Assembly: GCA_903912435.1 (NCBI GenBank) | Contig: CAIWHI010000288.1 | Span: 1-16,164 of the forward strand | Length of the DNA stretch: 16,164 nucleotides | Direction of reading: 5' to 3' | Source: an uncultured Bacteroidota bacterium | GTDB taxonomy: Bacteria > Bacteroidota > Bacteroidia > Chitinophagales > Chitinophagaceae | Part shown: in pieces, positions 6,518 through 13,510 of the stretch | Position numbering within the stretch: the stretch's first letter is position 1 | Layout: the number at the start of each line of letters is the position of its first letter | Notes under the pieces: generated by a model | Databases searched by the model: none | Told to the model about the DNA's origin: nothing | The model's input: the letters and a program-made list of their open reading frames with translations, nothing else | Position numbers and translations under genes: made by a program

Positions 6518-6666
6518 TATTCGTCTTCTGCTAGTTCTTCTTCATCATCGATGATCGAACCACAGAATGGGCAATATTCCGGTGAATATTCATATGATAT
6601 TTTAGTACAAATTAGTTCGTAAGACGATTCGCATGTCTCGCATTTGAAGTAATATTCATTTGACAT
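6517..6666 (-). CDS. Small zinc-ribbon protein
   Basis: 49 aa from ATG 6666-6664, which has AAGGAG 6 nt ahead starting right after the nrdB stop. An in-frame upstream ATG at 6714 lies inside nrdB and is not needed. Four cysteines in two knuckles, FKCETCES and EYCPFCGS, form a Cys4 zinc ribbon, followed by an acidic tail DDEEELAEDE. Such proteins are frequent in large phages; role unknown, possibly protein-protein or nucleic acid contact. Confidence 0.75.
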   Translation of the reverse strand: MSNEYYFKCETCESSYELICTKISYEYSPEYCPFCGSIIDDEEELAEDE

Positions 6667-6676
6667 TTTATTCTCC

Positions 6677-7792
6677 TTATAGTTTAAAGCCCTTGAAAGT
6701 TTCTTTGGTAACATCCTTCTTCACGCCGCCTACCACATAACTAGTGATCTCGGTTTCTTGTGGTGCTACTTGGACTTCACCACCACTAATCCATTTCAAT
6801 GTCCATGGCAGTGGATTAGAACCAGTCTTATACTGAAGAGGTAGGCCAACCGCAGTCAAACGACGATTGGTAACCCATTCCACATAGTCGGACAAGAGCT
6901 TTGCATTCAAGCCGATCATGCTGCCATCCTTGAAAAGGTATTCAGCCCAGGCCTTCTCCTGTTCCGCTGCATCCACGAATAGCTTAATGCATTGATCTTT
7001 GGTTTCCTCACGGATCTTAGCGAAGTCAGGGTCATCCTGTACTAAAATCTTAACCATATGCTGAGTTCCGGCCAAGTGAAGGTTCTCATCTCGACAGATC
7101 AACTTAATGATCTTAGCATTACCTTCCATCTTTTTAAGTTCAGCAAATGCCCAGGAACAAGCAAAGCTAACATAGAAACGAATACCTTCTAAGATATTTA
7201 CCGACATAAGGGCAAGCCAAAGCAATTTCTTATGTTGATACTTCGCCATTTCTGGATTAGCCATATTCTGGTAACCAATGGTCGAAACTTTGTTATTCAA
7301 GTCGATCAATTCATCATAGTTTTGTGAGATGTTAGTAGCGCAATCCACGATCTCTTTAATATCTAATAATCCATCAAAAATGATAGATGGATCAGAATAG
7401 ATATTACGGATGATGTGAGTATAAGAACGAGAATGAATAGTCTCATTGAAAGTCCAAGTCGTGATCCAAGTTTCCAGTTCTGGATTAGAACAAATCGGAC
7501 CAAATGCAATAGCCGGTGCTCTACCTTGAACCGAGTCTAACAAGATCTGTCGCTTCAGATTAGAAGTGAAGATATGCTTCTCGTGATCTGTTAGACTCTT
7601 AAAGTCTTTGGAATCTCGCATGACATCGACTTCTTCTGGTCGCCAAAAAAATCCAAGTTGCTGATTGATCAGCTTCTCAAAGATGGGGTATTTCTGACGA
7701 TCATACCTAGCGATAGTAACCGGATCATCGAAGAAGCAAGTGGTCTTCGATGAATCTTTTTTATTGTTGGAATCAAAAACGCTATACGTCAT
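6677..7792 (-). CDS. nrdB: Ribonucleoside-diphosphate reductase class Ia, beta subunit
   Basis: 371 aa, full length. The di-iron ligands are all visible: Asp86 in QILLDSVQG, Glu117 and His120 in FNETIHSRSYTHIIRN, Glu202 in NILEGIRFY, Glu236 and His239 in RDENLHLAG. The radical tyrosine is Tyr124, equivalent to E. coli Tyr122. The C-terminal tail that docks on NrdA is retained. It supplies the tyrosyl radical to NrdA for dNTP synthesis. The start overlaps the preceding SH3-like gene by 11 nt; the ribosome binding site is weak (GGA), so translation probably relies on coupling. Confidence 0.96.
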   Translation of the reverse strand: MTYSVFDSNNKKDSSKTTCFFDDPVTIARYDRQKYPIFEKLINQQLGFFWRPEEVDVMRDSKDFKSLTDHEKHIFTSNLKRQILLDSVQGRAPAIAFGPICSNPELETWITTWTFNETIHSRSYTHIIRNIYSDPSIIFDGLLDIKEIVDCATNISQNYDELIDLNNKVSTIGYQNMANPEMAKYQHKKLLWLALMSVNILEGIRFYVSFACSWAFAELKKMEGNAKIIKLICRDENLHLAGTQHMVKILVQDDPDFAKIREETKDQCIKLFVDAAEQEKAWAEYLFKDGSMIGLNAKLLSDYVEWVTNRRLTAVGLPLQYKTGSNPLPWTLKWISGGEVQVAPQETEITSYVVGGVKKDVTKETFKGFKL

Positions 7793-7964
7793 TTTTTATT
7801 TTTTCCAATTCATTTACTGAAATGTAAACTACCGAACCGCGAACATTCACAATCCTTTTATGTGCATCACTTTCATAATCATCTATGATTCTACCATAGC
7901 TACCATTAAGGTAGAAGTCATCAGAAATTATCTTAACCATATCACCGTTTTTTAAATGACGCAT
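7782..7964 (-). CDS. 60-aa SH3/KOW-like protein between nrdA-b and nrdB
   Basis: The sequence runs KNGDMVKIISDDFYLNGSYG, then RIVNVRGSVVYISVNELEKI: a GD-x-V start, a short loop and strand pairs, as in SH3-like KOW domains. GAGGA lies 8 nt before the ATG, inside the end of nrdA-b, and it overlaps nrdA-b by 13 nt and nrdB by 11 nt. Being wedged between the two reductase subunit genes suggests co-expression. Function unknown; the domain call rests on pattern only. Confidence 0.65.
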   Translation of the reverse strand: MRHLKNGDMVKIISDDFYLNGSYGRIIDDYESDAHKRIVNVRGSVVYISVNELEKIKNDV

Positions 7965-8980
7965 GAGTCACAGTCCTCTTCTGGGGGTAAATCACTTAGT
8001 GGAGTTCCAGTATCAATTTGGACTTCACCAGCCCCATCAAACGTGTTATTATAATACAATTGTTTGCCACCGAACCTATAGAAGGTTAAGATGTCTTTGA
8101 TTAGTTCAGACAACGGCACCTGTTCATCAGGATAGTGCTTGGGGTTATAACTGGTGTTGACAGAGATACCCTGATCGATAAACTTTTGTAGTACTGCGCA
8201 GATCTTCAAGTAGCCCTCTGGTGACTTCTGATCCCATAGAAGATCATACTTGTTCTTTAAACGATGCACCGAAGGAACGACTTGTTTTAGGATACCGTCT
8301 TTAGACTGTTTAATCGAGATCAAACCGCGAACTGGCTCAATACCATTGGTTGAATTGCTAACCTGAGCAGACGTCTCAGCTGGCATTAAGGCCATTAAAG
8401 TAGAGTTACGAATACCATGATTAATGGCATCTACTTTAAGCTTCTCCCAATCTAACTTATAAACCGGTTTTACTAATTCGTCAACTTCTTTTTTGTAAGT
8501 ATCGATCGGCATAACACCAATACCATACTTTGTTTCATTTGCTTTAGGACAGCTACCCTTTTCTTTAGCTAGATTGATGCTAGCTTTGATAAGGTAATAA
8601 GACCAAGCTTCAACAAATTCATGAAGTTTGGCCAATCCAGCTTCGTCAATTGTAGAATATCGAAGATCATTCCTAGCAAGCCAATAAGCAAGATTAATAA
8701 TACCAACTCCCAGCGGTCTCCTCGACATTGTCGAATTTCTTGCAGCATTGACTGGATAATCTTGATAGTCGAGAAGCTCATCAAGAGCACGGACAATAAG
8801 ATTGCAAGGGCGTTCAAAGTCTCTTGGTTCACGAATTTTACCCCAGTTTATCGCCGAAAGCGTGCAGAGGCTAATCTCTGCTTCTGATTCACTTTCAAAC
8901 TCTTCACCAAGAAGATAAACATACTCATCATCATCATTTCCTATCTCTGTTACAACTTCAAAATTAAACGGTAGATTCAT
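7952..8980 (-). CDS. nrdA: Ribonucleotide reductase alpha subunit, C-terminal piece (NrdA-b)
   Basis: 342 aa matching the E. coli NrdA C-terminal third. The first 30 or so residues (starting MNLPFNFEVVTEIGNDDDEY) are an acidic extension not found in intact NrdA; the match starts at EISLCTLSAINWG, where Cys39 equals E. coli Cys462 of the redox-active pair. The Tyr-Tyr radical-transfer pair is in KQLYYNNTFDG and the C-terminal redox cysteines are Cys337 and Cys340 in DCDSCVI. It cannot act alone because the thiyl-radical Cys, Asn, Cys439 equivalent and Glu are on NrdA-a. AAGGA is 9 nt before the ATG. It overlaps the homing endonuclease stop by 17 nt. Confidence 0.93.
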   Translation of the reverse strand: MNLPFNFEVVTEIGNDDDEYVYLLGEEFESESEAEISLCTLSAINWGKIREPRDFERPCNLIVRALDELLDYQDYPVNAARNSTMSRRPLGVGIINLAYWLARNDLRYSTIDEAGLAKLHEFVEAWSYYLIKASINLAKEKGSCPKANETKYGIGVMPIDTYKKEVDELVKPVYKLDWEKLKVDAINHGIRNSTLMALMPAETSAQVSNSTNGIEPVRGLISIKQSKDGILKQVVPSVHRLKNKYDLLWDQKSPEGYLKICAVLQKFIDQGISVNTSYNPKHYPDEQVPLSELIKDILTFYRFGGKQLYYNNTFDGAGEVQIDTGTPLSDLPPEEDCDSCVI

Positions 8981-9572
8981 TTTCTTTTTTCCTTAAATGT
9001 TTTGCTAGATTACCTGGGTCAAACTCTTTACGACAACATAAACAACAAGACTTTTTATCTTGAAGATGTCCAAACCCGTGAGGTTCTTTATGAAGAGTAT
9101 ACTTGCCACGTTTCTTACCTGTTCTAGCTAATGTATGCTTTTTTCTAGTTTCTTCACTAACAGGTCCAGTTTTTAATCCTTTGTTCCAAGCTTTTTGCCC
9201 TTTCAAGGATTTAGTCAAAGCATCTTGATGTTCTTTTGTTCTAGGTCTAGGAACACCTTTCATTTTTTCAGAAATTGCTTTATAATCTCTATAAGCAGAT
9301 GTATCACCACCAGAACCATTTTCTTCTATAAAATTAGCCCACTCATTAGATTCAACTATATTCCATAGCTCAGAATAATATAATCCTTTTTCTTTAATTT
9401 CTTCAAAGTTTTCCGATTCAAATAATATCTCAGTTGCGACATCATTACCATATTTTTTTAATTCTCGTTTCCATCTAATACCAGAACCTTTATAAACATA
9501 CGGATCTTTTTCTGTTTTACCGAGATATTTTAATCCTGTAACTTTATGAGTTTTAACGTAAAGGGTAATCAT
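8964..9572 (-). CDS. GIY-YIG homing endonuclease with NUMOD3 repeats, inserted in nrdA
   Basis: 202 aa. Residues 1-90 are a GIY-YIG domain in a degenerate form: LYV at 4-6, KYLGK at 15-19, Arg33 in SGIRWKREL, and probable catalytic Glu68 in YYSELW. Residues 99-155 hold NUMOD3-type DNA-binding motifs (ISEKMKGVPRP, then LKGQKAWNKG, then SEETRKKH). Residues 176-195 form a possible zinc finger with paired cysteines CCLCC and a His. It sits exactly between the two nrdA pieces, overlaps NrdA-b by 17 nt and is 35 nt past the NrdA-a stop. It should cut a homologous nrdA lacking the insert. It is more AT-rich than its neighbours, as expected of a mobile gene. Confidence 0.88.
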   Translation of the reverse strand: MITLYVKTHKVTGLKYLGKTEKDPYVYKGSGIRWKRELKKYGNDVATEILFESENFEEIKEKGLYYSELWNIVESNEWANFIEENGSGGDTSAYRDYKAISEKMKGVPRPRTKEHQDALTKSLKGQKAWNKGLKTGPVSEETRKKHTLARTGKKRGKYTLHKEPHGFGHLQDKKSCCLCCRKEFDPGNLAKHLRKKENESTV

Positions 9573-9597
9573 AGTTGTGTCTCCTTCTTCACAACTA
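9572..9597 (-). promoter_or_regulatory. Hairpin enclosing the ribosome binding site of the homing endonuclease
   Basis: A perfect 8-bp stem (9597-9590 with 9579-9572) encloses a 10-nt loop AAGAAGGAGA that contains the Shine-Dalgarno. The first base of the AUG is in the stem. The layout mirrors the hairpin of the other GIY-YIG gene at 6338-6363. Confidence 0.65.
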
Positions 9598-9603
9598 ATT
9601 ATA
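9596..9603 (-). promoter_or_regulatory. Late-promoter-like octamer TATAATTA
   Basis: 7 of 8 match to TATAAATA, in the 35-nt gap between NrdA-a stop and the endonuclease start. A start about 6 nt past it would fall at the end of the hairpin's left arm and free the ribosome binding site. It also contains TATAAT, the host -10 consensus, without an evident -35. Confidence 0.4.
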
Positions 9604-9607
9604 TCCG

Positions 9608-11059
9608 CTATGAATTGGGGAGAGGTGTATTTGGATTATTTTTACGCCAAATCAAATATTTTTCATAATCAGCTTTGGTCATTTTGATGTGTTTCTTAAT
9701 TGGTGCACCATCATTGATATCATTTAAAGGTTTAGTTGGCAGAGTGATCTCACAGCAAAGATTAGACTGCTTAATTGGAGCTACTTCTTTATCGAAAGAC
9801 CCATGATCATTAGCATGATCGACATTCATCAAATAGATACGGCCTGTGTCTTTGCGTTCTTGAACGAAAGCTGAGAATAGCTCGATGGCCGGAATAGTTT
9901 TCTTTCTAATGTTCGGATCTTTTTCAGCTTTCTCATAAAGTACTTTGAAGTCATTGTTGTTCTTAAAGAAAGCATCATAAACTTGTGGAATATCTGTCGG
10001 AGAGAACAGAGTAATAACACCATTGTTCAATAAACGTTCATACATCAACTTGTTGAACTGAACGCCATAGTCTAACTGACGAATACGGTTTTCCTCGACG
10101 CCCTTATTATTCTTAAGAACCAAAAGATCTTCGACTTCATAGTGCCAAATGGGGTAATAAAGGGTAGCAGCACCACCACGAACACCGCCTTGACTACAAG
10201 ATTTTACGGCGGTCTGAAAATGCTTCCAGAATGGGATAACACCTGTATGAGAAGCATCACCATTTCTGATTTTGGAACCAATAGCACGGATAGCGCCGCC
10301 GCCAATACCAATACCTGCTTTCTGTGAAACGTATTTTACAATAGCTGAAGAAGTGGTATTGATAGAGTCTAGAGAGTCAGCGGTTTCGATAAGAACGCAT
10401 GAGCTGAATTGCTTTTGAGGACTGCGGAGTCCTGCCATGATAGGGGTTGGAAGTGAGATCTCAAAGGTGGAGATCGAGTCATAGAAGTCTTTAACATACT
10501 TTATGCGATCATGAGTGTAATTACGAAACAAGATCATAGAGATCAGCATGTAAGCCACTTGAGGAGTCTCATAGAAAGTATTTGTGACTCTGTTCTTAAT
10601 CAAATACTTACCGCGAAATTGCTCCATGCCGGCATAAACAATATCAAAATCTCTATCATGAACAATGCATCTATCGAGTTGTTCTAGTTCTTCATCATCG
10701 TAATAACCGGAGATAGCAGAGTCATAGTAACCGGCTGCAATATTTCTATGAATGATGAAGGTCAACTTATCCGGGTTTGGTCCGCCGTAAACCTTCTTTC
10801 TTAAATCATAATTGATCAGACGAGAGGCGACATACTGATAATTAGGCGTATCTTCTGTAATAAGCTCAGCAGAAGCTTTGATTAGTGTCTCCTGGATTTC
10901 CGAAGTAGTAATACCATCGAAAAACTGAATATGAGATTTAATCTCAATTGAACTAGCAGAAACACCTGCCAGTCCTTCGCATGCCCATTCCACAACCCTA
11001 TGGAATTTATTTAAGTTGAGTGGTTCTACACTCCCATTTCGCTTAGTTACATTGATCAT
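9608..11059 (-). CDS. nrdA: Ribonucleotide reductase alpha subunit, N-terminal piece (NrdA-a)
   Basis: 483 aa from ATG 11059-11057 (GAGAGG 7 nt upstream; a TTG two codons earlier is also in frame). Residues 1-90 are the ATP-cone allosteric domain (VTKRNGSVEPLNLNKFHRVV). The catalytic barrel follows with the redox Cys221 in QFSSCVLIE, and Asn433, thiyl-radical Cys435 and Glu437 in QSNLCCEITLP, equivalent to E. coli C225, N437, C439 and E441. After LPTKPLNDIND the match to intact NrdA stops and a roughly 33-residue tail rich in Lys and Tyr ends the protein. It needs NrdA-b for Cys462 and the C-terminal cysteines. The tail may help assembly with NrdA-b. Confidence 0.94.
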   Translation of the reverse strand: MINVTKRNGSVEPLNLNKFHRVVEWACEGLAGVSASSIEIKSHIQFFDGITTSEIQETLIKASAELITEDTPNYQYVASRLINYDLRKKVYGGPNPDKLTFIIHRNIAAGYYDSAISGYYDDEELEQLDRCIVHDRDFDIVYAGMEQFRGKYLIKNRVTNTFYETPQVAYMLISMILFRNYTHDRIKYVKDFYDSISTFEISLPTPIMAGLRSPQKQFSSCVLIETADSLDSINTTSSAIVKYVSQKAGIGIGGGAIRAIGSKIRNGDASHTGVIPFWKHFQTAVKSCSQGGVRGGAATLYYPIWHYEVEDLLVLKNNKGVEENRIRQLDYGVQFNKLMYERLLNNGVITLFSPTDIPQVYDAFFKNNNDFKVLYEKAEKDPNIRKKTIPAIELFSAFVQERKDTGRIYLMNVDHANDHGSFDKEVAPIKQSNLCCEITLPTKPLNDINDGAPIKKHIKMTKADYEKYLIWRKNNPNTPLPNS

Positions 11060-11083
11060 AAACAAACCTCTCGTCTAATCATT

Positions 11084-11227
11084 TTATTGGTTAAGTAGCA
11101 TTTCTATTAAGTCAATCGCCACACTAACTATGTTACAGTCTATAAATCTTTTTTCTTTGTAGAGTCTGTCTTCTAGTGCTTTCATTCTTTCAACATGCTT
11201 TAGTATTTTTTCTTTGTCTTTCGTCAT
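11084..11227 (-). CDS. 47-aa helical ORF, unknown
   Basis: ATG 11227-11225 to TAA 11086-11084, beginning MTKDKEKILKHVERMKALED. A very strong GGGGAGGGG lies 6-7 nt upstream. The first 30 residues are highly charged and helix- or coiled-coil-like, and the rest is hydrophobic (IVSVAIDLIEMLL), like small phage proteins with one amphipathic helix. It immediately precedes nrdA-a. No family was recognised. The plus-strand frame over 11214-11420 is judged a shadow. Confidence 0.68.
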   Translation of the reverse strand: MTKDKEKILKHVERMKALEDRLYKEKRFIDCNIVSVAIDLIEMLLNQ

Positions 11228-11262
11228 GTTGAACCCCTCCCCTTCTAAAGTAGTGGTGGGAC

Positions 11263-11270
11263 TATTTATT
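11263..11270 (-). promoter_or_regulatory. Possible late promoter AATAAATA upstream of the 47-aa gene
   Basis: One mismatch to TATAAATA. It lies 36 nt upstream of the ATG, inside the 152-bp gap after thyX, so transcription from here would give a leader of about 30 nt with the strong ribosome binding site. Spacing is good, but AT-rich chance matches are common. The rest of the 11228-11379 gap holds the hairpin at 11351-11375 and nothing else I can support. Confidence 0.35.
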
Positions 11271-11350
11271 CCTGTAGGCTTGGGAAGTATTTTAGAATTT
11301 AATAAAGAGAAGCGAATTCTTCTTCAAGACTATCAACAATTTGAAGTCAA

Positions 11351-11375
11351 CGGGTGGCGAAAAGGACGCCACCCG
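11351..11375 (-). terminator. GC-rich hairpin just after thyX
   Basis: A perfect 9-bp stem (CGGGTGGCG with CGCCACCCG) and 7-nt loop begin 4 nt after the thyX stop. The following minus-strand bases (TTGACTTC) are not a clear U-tract, so it may be a weak terminator or a 3' stability element. The next gene 47-aa ORF may then use its own promoter. Confidence 0.5.
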
Positions 11376-11379
11376 AATT

Positions 11380-12009
11380 CTATTCGAGCAATTGCCGCCA
11401 AGAAATCGGAAAAAGCTTAACGCATATATCGTTTATCTGTTTCGCTACAATTTGACTTTCTTCTTGAGTGTGAGAATCTAATCGTAGTTTACAAACTCTT
11501 GCCCAAAACACCAAAGATCCAGTCCAGTACCATTCTGTCATCATATTCTGTGGTAATACCATGCGGGCCATTTCTGGTGCAACGTTCTGACCAAGTAATT
11601 GTGTATATAGATCAATTGATTGTTGCACATGATTTGAAATATCAATATTCGAAATTATGTCCAGTCCTGATCCTTGTTTACTATTTTGAGGCCTTGACCT
11701 CCACTCATCTGGCATGTAGAAAGTAGGCTCATCATCTACATATCGACGACTGACTTCATTCCACACTCCGCCAACCTGATGCTTGACTAATTGGCGGGCT
11801 ACAAATATTGGTGCTGCCACTTTCAATTGAATGCTTGTATGAGCGAATGGGCTCCAGTGATCGTGCTTTGCAAGATATCGAATTAGTTTTTCATCTTGTT
11901 CATCAAAAACGTCTTTCGATTTATTGAAGCTAACTCGGGCTGAGTTGACTACTGTGAGATCAGTGCCCATATGATCTATGTAGTCAACTGTGATCTGTTG
12001 AACTTTCAT
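11380..12009 (-). CDS. thyX: Flavin-dependent thymidylate synthase
   Basis: 209 aa, normal ThyX length. The signature RHR-x7-S is present in phage form, KHQVGGVWNEVSRRY (residues 77-91), with the conserved Ser88 and following Arg-Arg-Tyr, and Asn85-Glu86. The N-terminal SARVSFNKS and HWSPFAHTSIQLKV strands and the C-terminal REFHE-like LRLDSHTQEE segment also fit. It converts dUMP to dTMP with FAD, NADPH and methylene-tetrahydrofolate. It completes the dNTP set with NrdAB and glutaredoxin. GGGAG lies 10 nt before the ATG. The Lys in place of the first Arg of RHR is usual in phage relatives, as far as I recall. Confidence 0.95.
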   Translation of the reverse strand: MKVQQITVDYIDHMGTDLTVVNSARVSFNKSKDVFDEQDEKLIRYLAKHDHWSPFAHTSIQLKVAAPIFVARQLVKHQVGGVWNEVSRRYVDDEPTFYMPDEWRSRPQNSKQGSGLDIISNIDISNHVQQSIDLYTQLLGQNVAPEMARMVLPQNMMTEWYWTGSLVFWARVCKLRLDSHTQEESQIVAKQINDICVKLFPISWRQLLE

Positions 12010-12029
12010 TTTCTTATGCTCCCAATACT

Positions 12030-12236
12030 TTAATTTTCTTCAAGCGATAGTTTCCGTAGTCGTTTTAGCAACTTATTGAGTGGATCGATCTTCATTGATC
12101 TACAACAAGAGATCGTGATAGGATGAAATTCTGTTCCACTATCAGAAACTTCAACCACATCTAGATATTCTTTGAAAAACTTTTTGACTAGAATTTTTAG
12201 CTCATATAAATCAGCAACTTGTTCGTAATCCGACAT
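12030..12236 (-). CDS. Hypothetical 68-aa protein
   Basis: Start ATG 12236-12234 is chosen because AAGGA and GGAG precede it; a start 7 codons earlier (12257) lacks a binding site. The protein MSDYEQVADLYELKILVKKF is helical with a Cys-Cys in ITISCCRSM and a basic C-terminal helix LNKLLKRLRKLSLEEN. It overlaps the upstream gene by 26 nt. No function recognised. Confidence 0.6.
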   Translation of the reverse strand: MSDYEQVADLYELKILVKKFFKEYLDVVEVSDSGTEFHPITISCCRSMKIDPLNKLLKRLRKLSLEEN

Positions 12237-12471
12237 ACTCCATTCCTTCCAACTCATACAATGCTATTAACAGGGATTCTTCTGCCGTATTTGCTTCTTT
12301 CCAATATTCTGTTAGTTTTTTTAAAGAACCACTATCAGTAAATTCCATTTGGGCATCGTATCGTTCTGCTCTTTGTTGTTTTGCCACGTATTGATAAAAC
12401 AATTTTCCGATATTTGTCTGGCGAAAAGCATTCAATTTTTTCTGATAATTCGTGATATCTTCGTTTGTCAT
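12211..12471 (-). CDS. Hypothetical 86-aa protein
   Basis: Start ATG 12471-12469 follows GGAG with about 12 nt spacing; an ATG at 12489 is an alternative but lies inside the upstream stop region. The product (MTNEDITNYQKKLNAFRQTN) is predicted mostly helical, with a Gln/Lys/Tyr-rich middle and no motif of known function. It sits in a run of small co-directional genes between thyX and the repeat array, a typical location for phage accessory genes. Confidence 0.6.
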   Translation of the reverse strand: MTNEDITNYQKKLNAFRQTNIGKLFYQYVAKQQRAERYDAQMEFTDSGSLKKLTEYWKEANTAEESLLIALYELEGMEYVGLRTSC

Positions 12472-12478
12472 AATTATA

Positions 12479-12727
12479 TTATTCTCCATCAAACATTTGC
12501 TCTATCTTCCAAGTAGCATAATCCATATCACCTTCACACTGTTCTATGGCATTTTTACATTTTTGAATTATAAGATAAGCAAATTTTATTTTGTCAAAGT
12601 TTTCATAATAAACCGGTTCCCCAGAAAAATTATAAAGGGGCTTTGGTTCAAATGTGTAAGGATCAAGGTAATTGCTTTGCTTCTTTGTAGTAGCAGCATC
12701 AATACATTTTTGAATTTCTTTATTCAT
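12479..12727 (-). CDS. Hypothetical 82-aa protein
   Basis: Begins MNKEIQKCIDAATTKKQSNY, with a tyrosine/phenylalanine-rich middle and an acidic end. The start forms ATGA with the stop of the preceding 53-aa gene and has no clear ribosome binding site of its own, so coupling is likely. Its end supplies the GGAG used by the next gene. Unknown family. Confidence 0.6.
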   Translation of the reverse strand: MNKEIQKCIDAATTKKQSNYLDPYTFEPKPLYNFSGEPVYYENFDKIKFAYLIIQKCKNAIEQCEGDMDYATWKIEQMFDGE

Positions 12728-12885
12728 CGTTTTGATTCTAATATTTCATTAAGGTAGTTGATTTCTTCAAGCAATGTCAATATGCGGTTTTCTGCTTCTG
12801 ACACAATATCGCTATCAACATACCTGCCTTCATCAGAAAGACGTTCGTGAAGCAATCTAAGACGTTCAGCTAAAGGTGTCATCAT
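12724..12885 (-). CDS. 53-aa helical ORF, unknown
   Basis: ATG 12885-12883 (or the next codon, also ATG) to TGA 12726-12724. The sequence, MMTPLAERLRLLHERLSDEG then EAENRILTLLEEINYLNEIL, has leucines at heptad-like spacing and is a likely coiled coil. Both ends share ATGA with neighbours: its start with the stop of the 94-aa gene and its stop with the start of the 82-aa gene. This packing supports it as real despite a weak binding site. Confidence 0.62.
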   Translation of the reverse strand: MMTPLAERLRLLHERLSDEGRYVDSDIVSEAENRILTLLEEINYLNEILESKR

Positions 12886-13166
12886 TGCTTTACCGGTCTA
12901 TATTCGATAATGGTCTTTTCGTGAGGTTCTACCTGACAGACAGTGATATCTTCGTAGCCGTTATATTGATATTCGGTTGATCCACTAGACCAAGAAATTT
13001 CCCAGAATGTTTCTTCCGTCTTATGCTTATATACCTGACTATAAAATGTGTTCCAGCGAGAAGTTCCGTCGATTGTCTCCGGGGTAATTGCTTCGTAATC
13101 ATCAACAAAATCATCATCGTCCCAGTTAAGGATCGCTGTAGCAGTCTCAAGACTCATATTGTTCAT
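12882..13166 (-). CDS. Hypothetical 94-aa acidic protein
   Basis: Starts at ATG 13166-13164 with GGAG 7-8 nt upstream. Residues 1-30 are very acidic (LNWDDDDFVDDYEAITPE). The rest is aromatic and beta-like: TFWEISWSSGSTEYQYNGYE, then TVCQVEPHEKTIIEYRPV. It follows the repeat array directly, and its ribosome binding site lies in the relic of a sixth array copy. No family recognised. Confidence 0.65.
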   Translation of the reverse strand: MNNMSLETATAILNWDDDDFVDDYEAITPETIDGTSRWNTFYSQVYKHKTEETFWEISWSSGSTEYQYNGYEDITVCQVEPHEKTIIEYRPVKQ

Positions 13167-13212
13167 TATATACTCCTTTGTATTTGTGGATTATTTGATC
13201 TTTAATCGACAT
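13147..13212 (-). pseudogene. Relic N-terminus of a sixth repeat-array gene
   Basis: At the junction after the last array gene the shared start ATGTCGATTAAAGATCAA recurs and reads MSIKDQI for seven codons, as in the array genes, then runs into unrelated sequence and stops after 21 codons (IHKYKGVYNEQYES). The usual overlapping start-stop junction is intact. This is what loss of a copy by recombination would leave. Confidence 0.55.
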
Positions 13213-13510
13213 CTAAATCCTCTTCCATTTTAATATAGACTCGCTCCCAGACTTTATCAGAGACTTGATAACTAAATTGATCACGTACTTGAATATAGAC
13301 TTGATTCCAGATTTGAACCCGGACTCGATCCAAGACTTGACTATAGACTCGACCCTGGACTTGACCCCAGACTTGATAATAGACTTGCTCATAGACTCGA
13401 CTATAGACTCGACCCTGGACTCGACCCCGGACTTGATAATAGACTTGACCCCGGACTTGATAATAGACTTGACCCCAGACTTGATCACGGACTTTCTTTT
13501 TAATCGACAT
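13202..13510 (-). CDS. V-x-x-Q repeat protein, copy 5 (longest)
   Basis: 102 aa. Starts MSIKKKVRDQV, then about 22 tetrads of the form V-x-x-Q/R/K (for example QVYYQVRGQVYYQVRGRV), and ends KMEEDLDVD. Each tetrad is 12 bp. AGAGGA-like purines precede the ATG, inside the end of copy 4, which it overlaps by 11 nt. Residues near the C-terminus (QVYIQVRDQFSYQVSDKVW) are nearly identical to the N-terminal part of copy 3, in a different place in the protein, indicating block shuffling. A second minus frame and plus frames are also open because the 12-bp repeat has few stops, but only this frame has the shared ATG, ribosome site and ends. Confidence 0.65.
   Translation of the reverse strand: MSIKKKVRDQVWGQVYYQVRGQVYYQVRGRVQGRVYSRVYEQVYYQVWGQVQGRVYSQVLDRVRVQIWNQVYIQVRDQFSYQVSDKVWERVYIKMEEDLDVD
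13245..13305. repeat. 61-bp block identical to 13835-13895
   Basis: Direct repeat with no mismatch by eye, placed at the C-terminal end of copy 5 here and in the N-terminal part of copy 3 there. Confidence 0.8.

Noticed and set aside
7952..11059. Intein or group I intron in nrdA
   Set aside because: NrdA-a ends in a normal stop and NrdA-b has its own ribosome site and start; no intein Cys/Ser start or His-Asn end, and no intron-like structure in the 35-nt gap. A split gene is simpler.
11214..11420. 68-codon plus-strand frame over the thyX gap
   Set aside because: It overlaps the thyX end and the start of the 47-aa gene antisense, and contains the hairpin; no other plus-strand genes exist.
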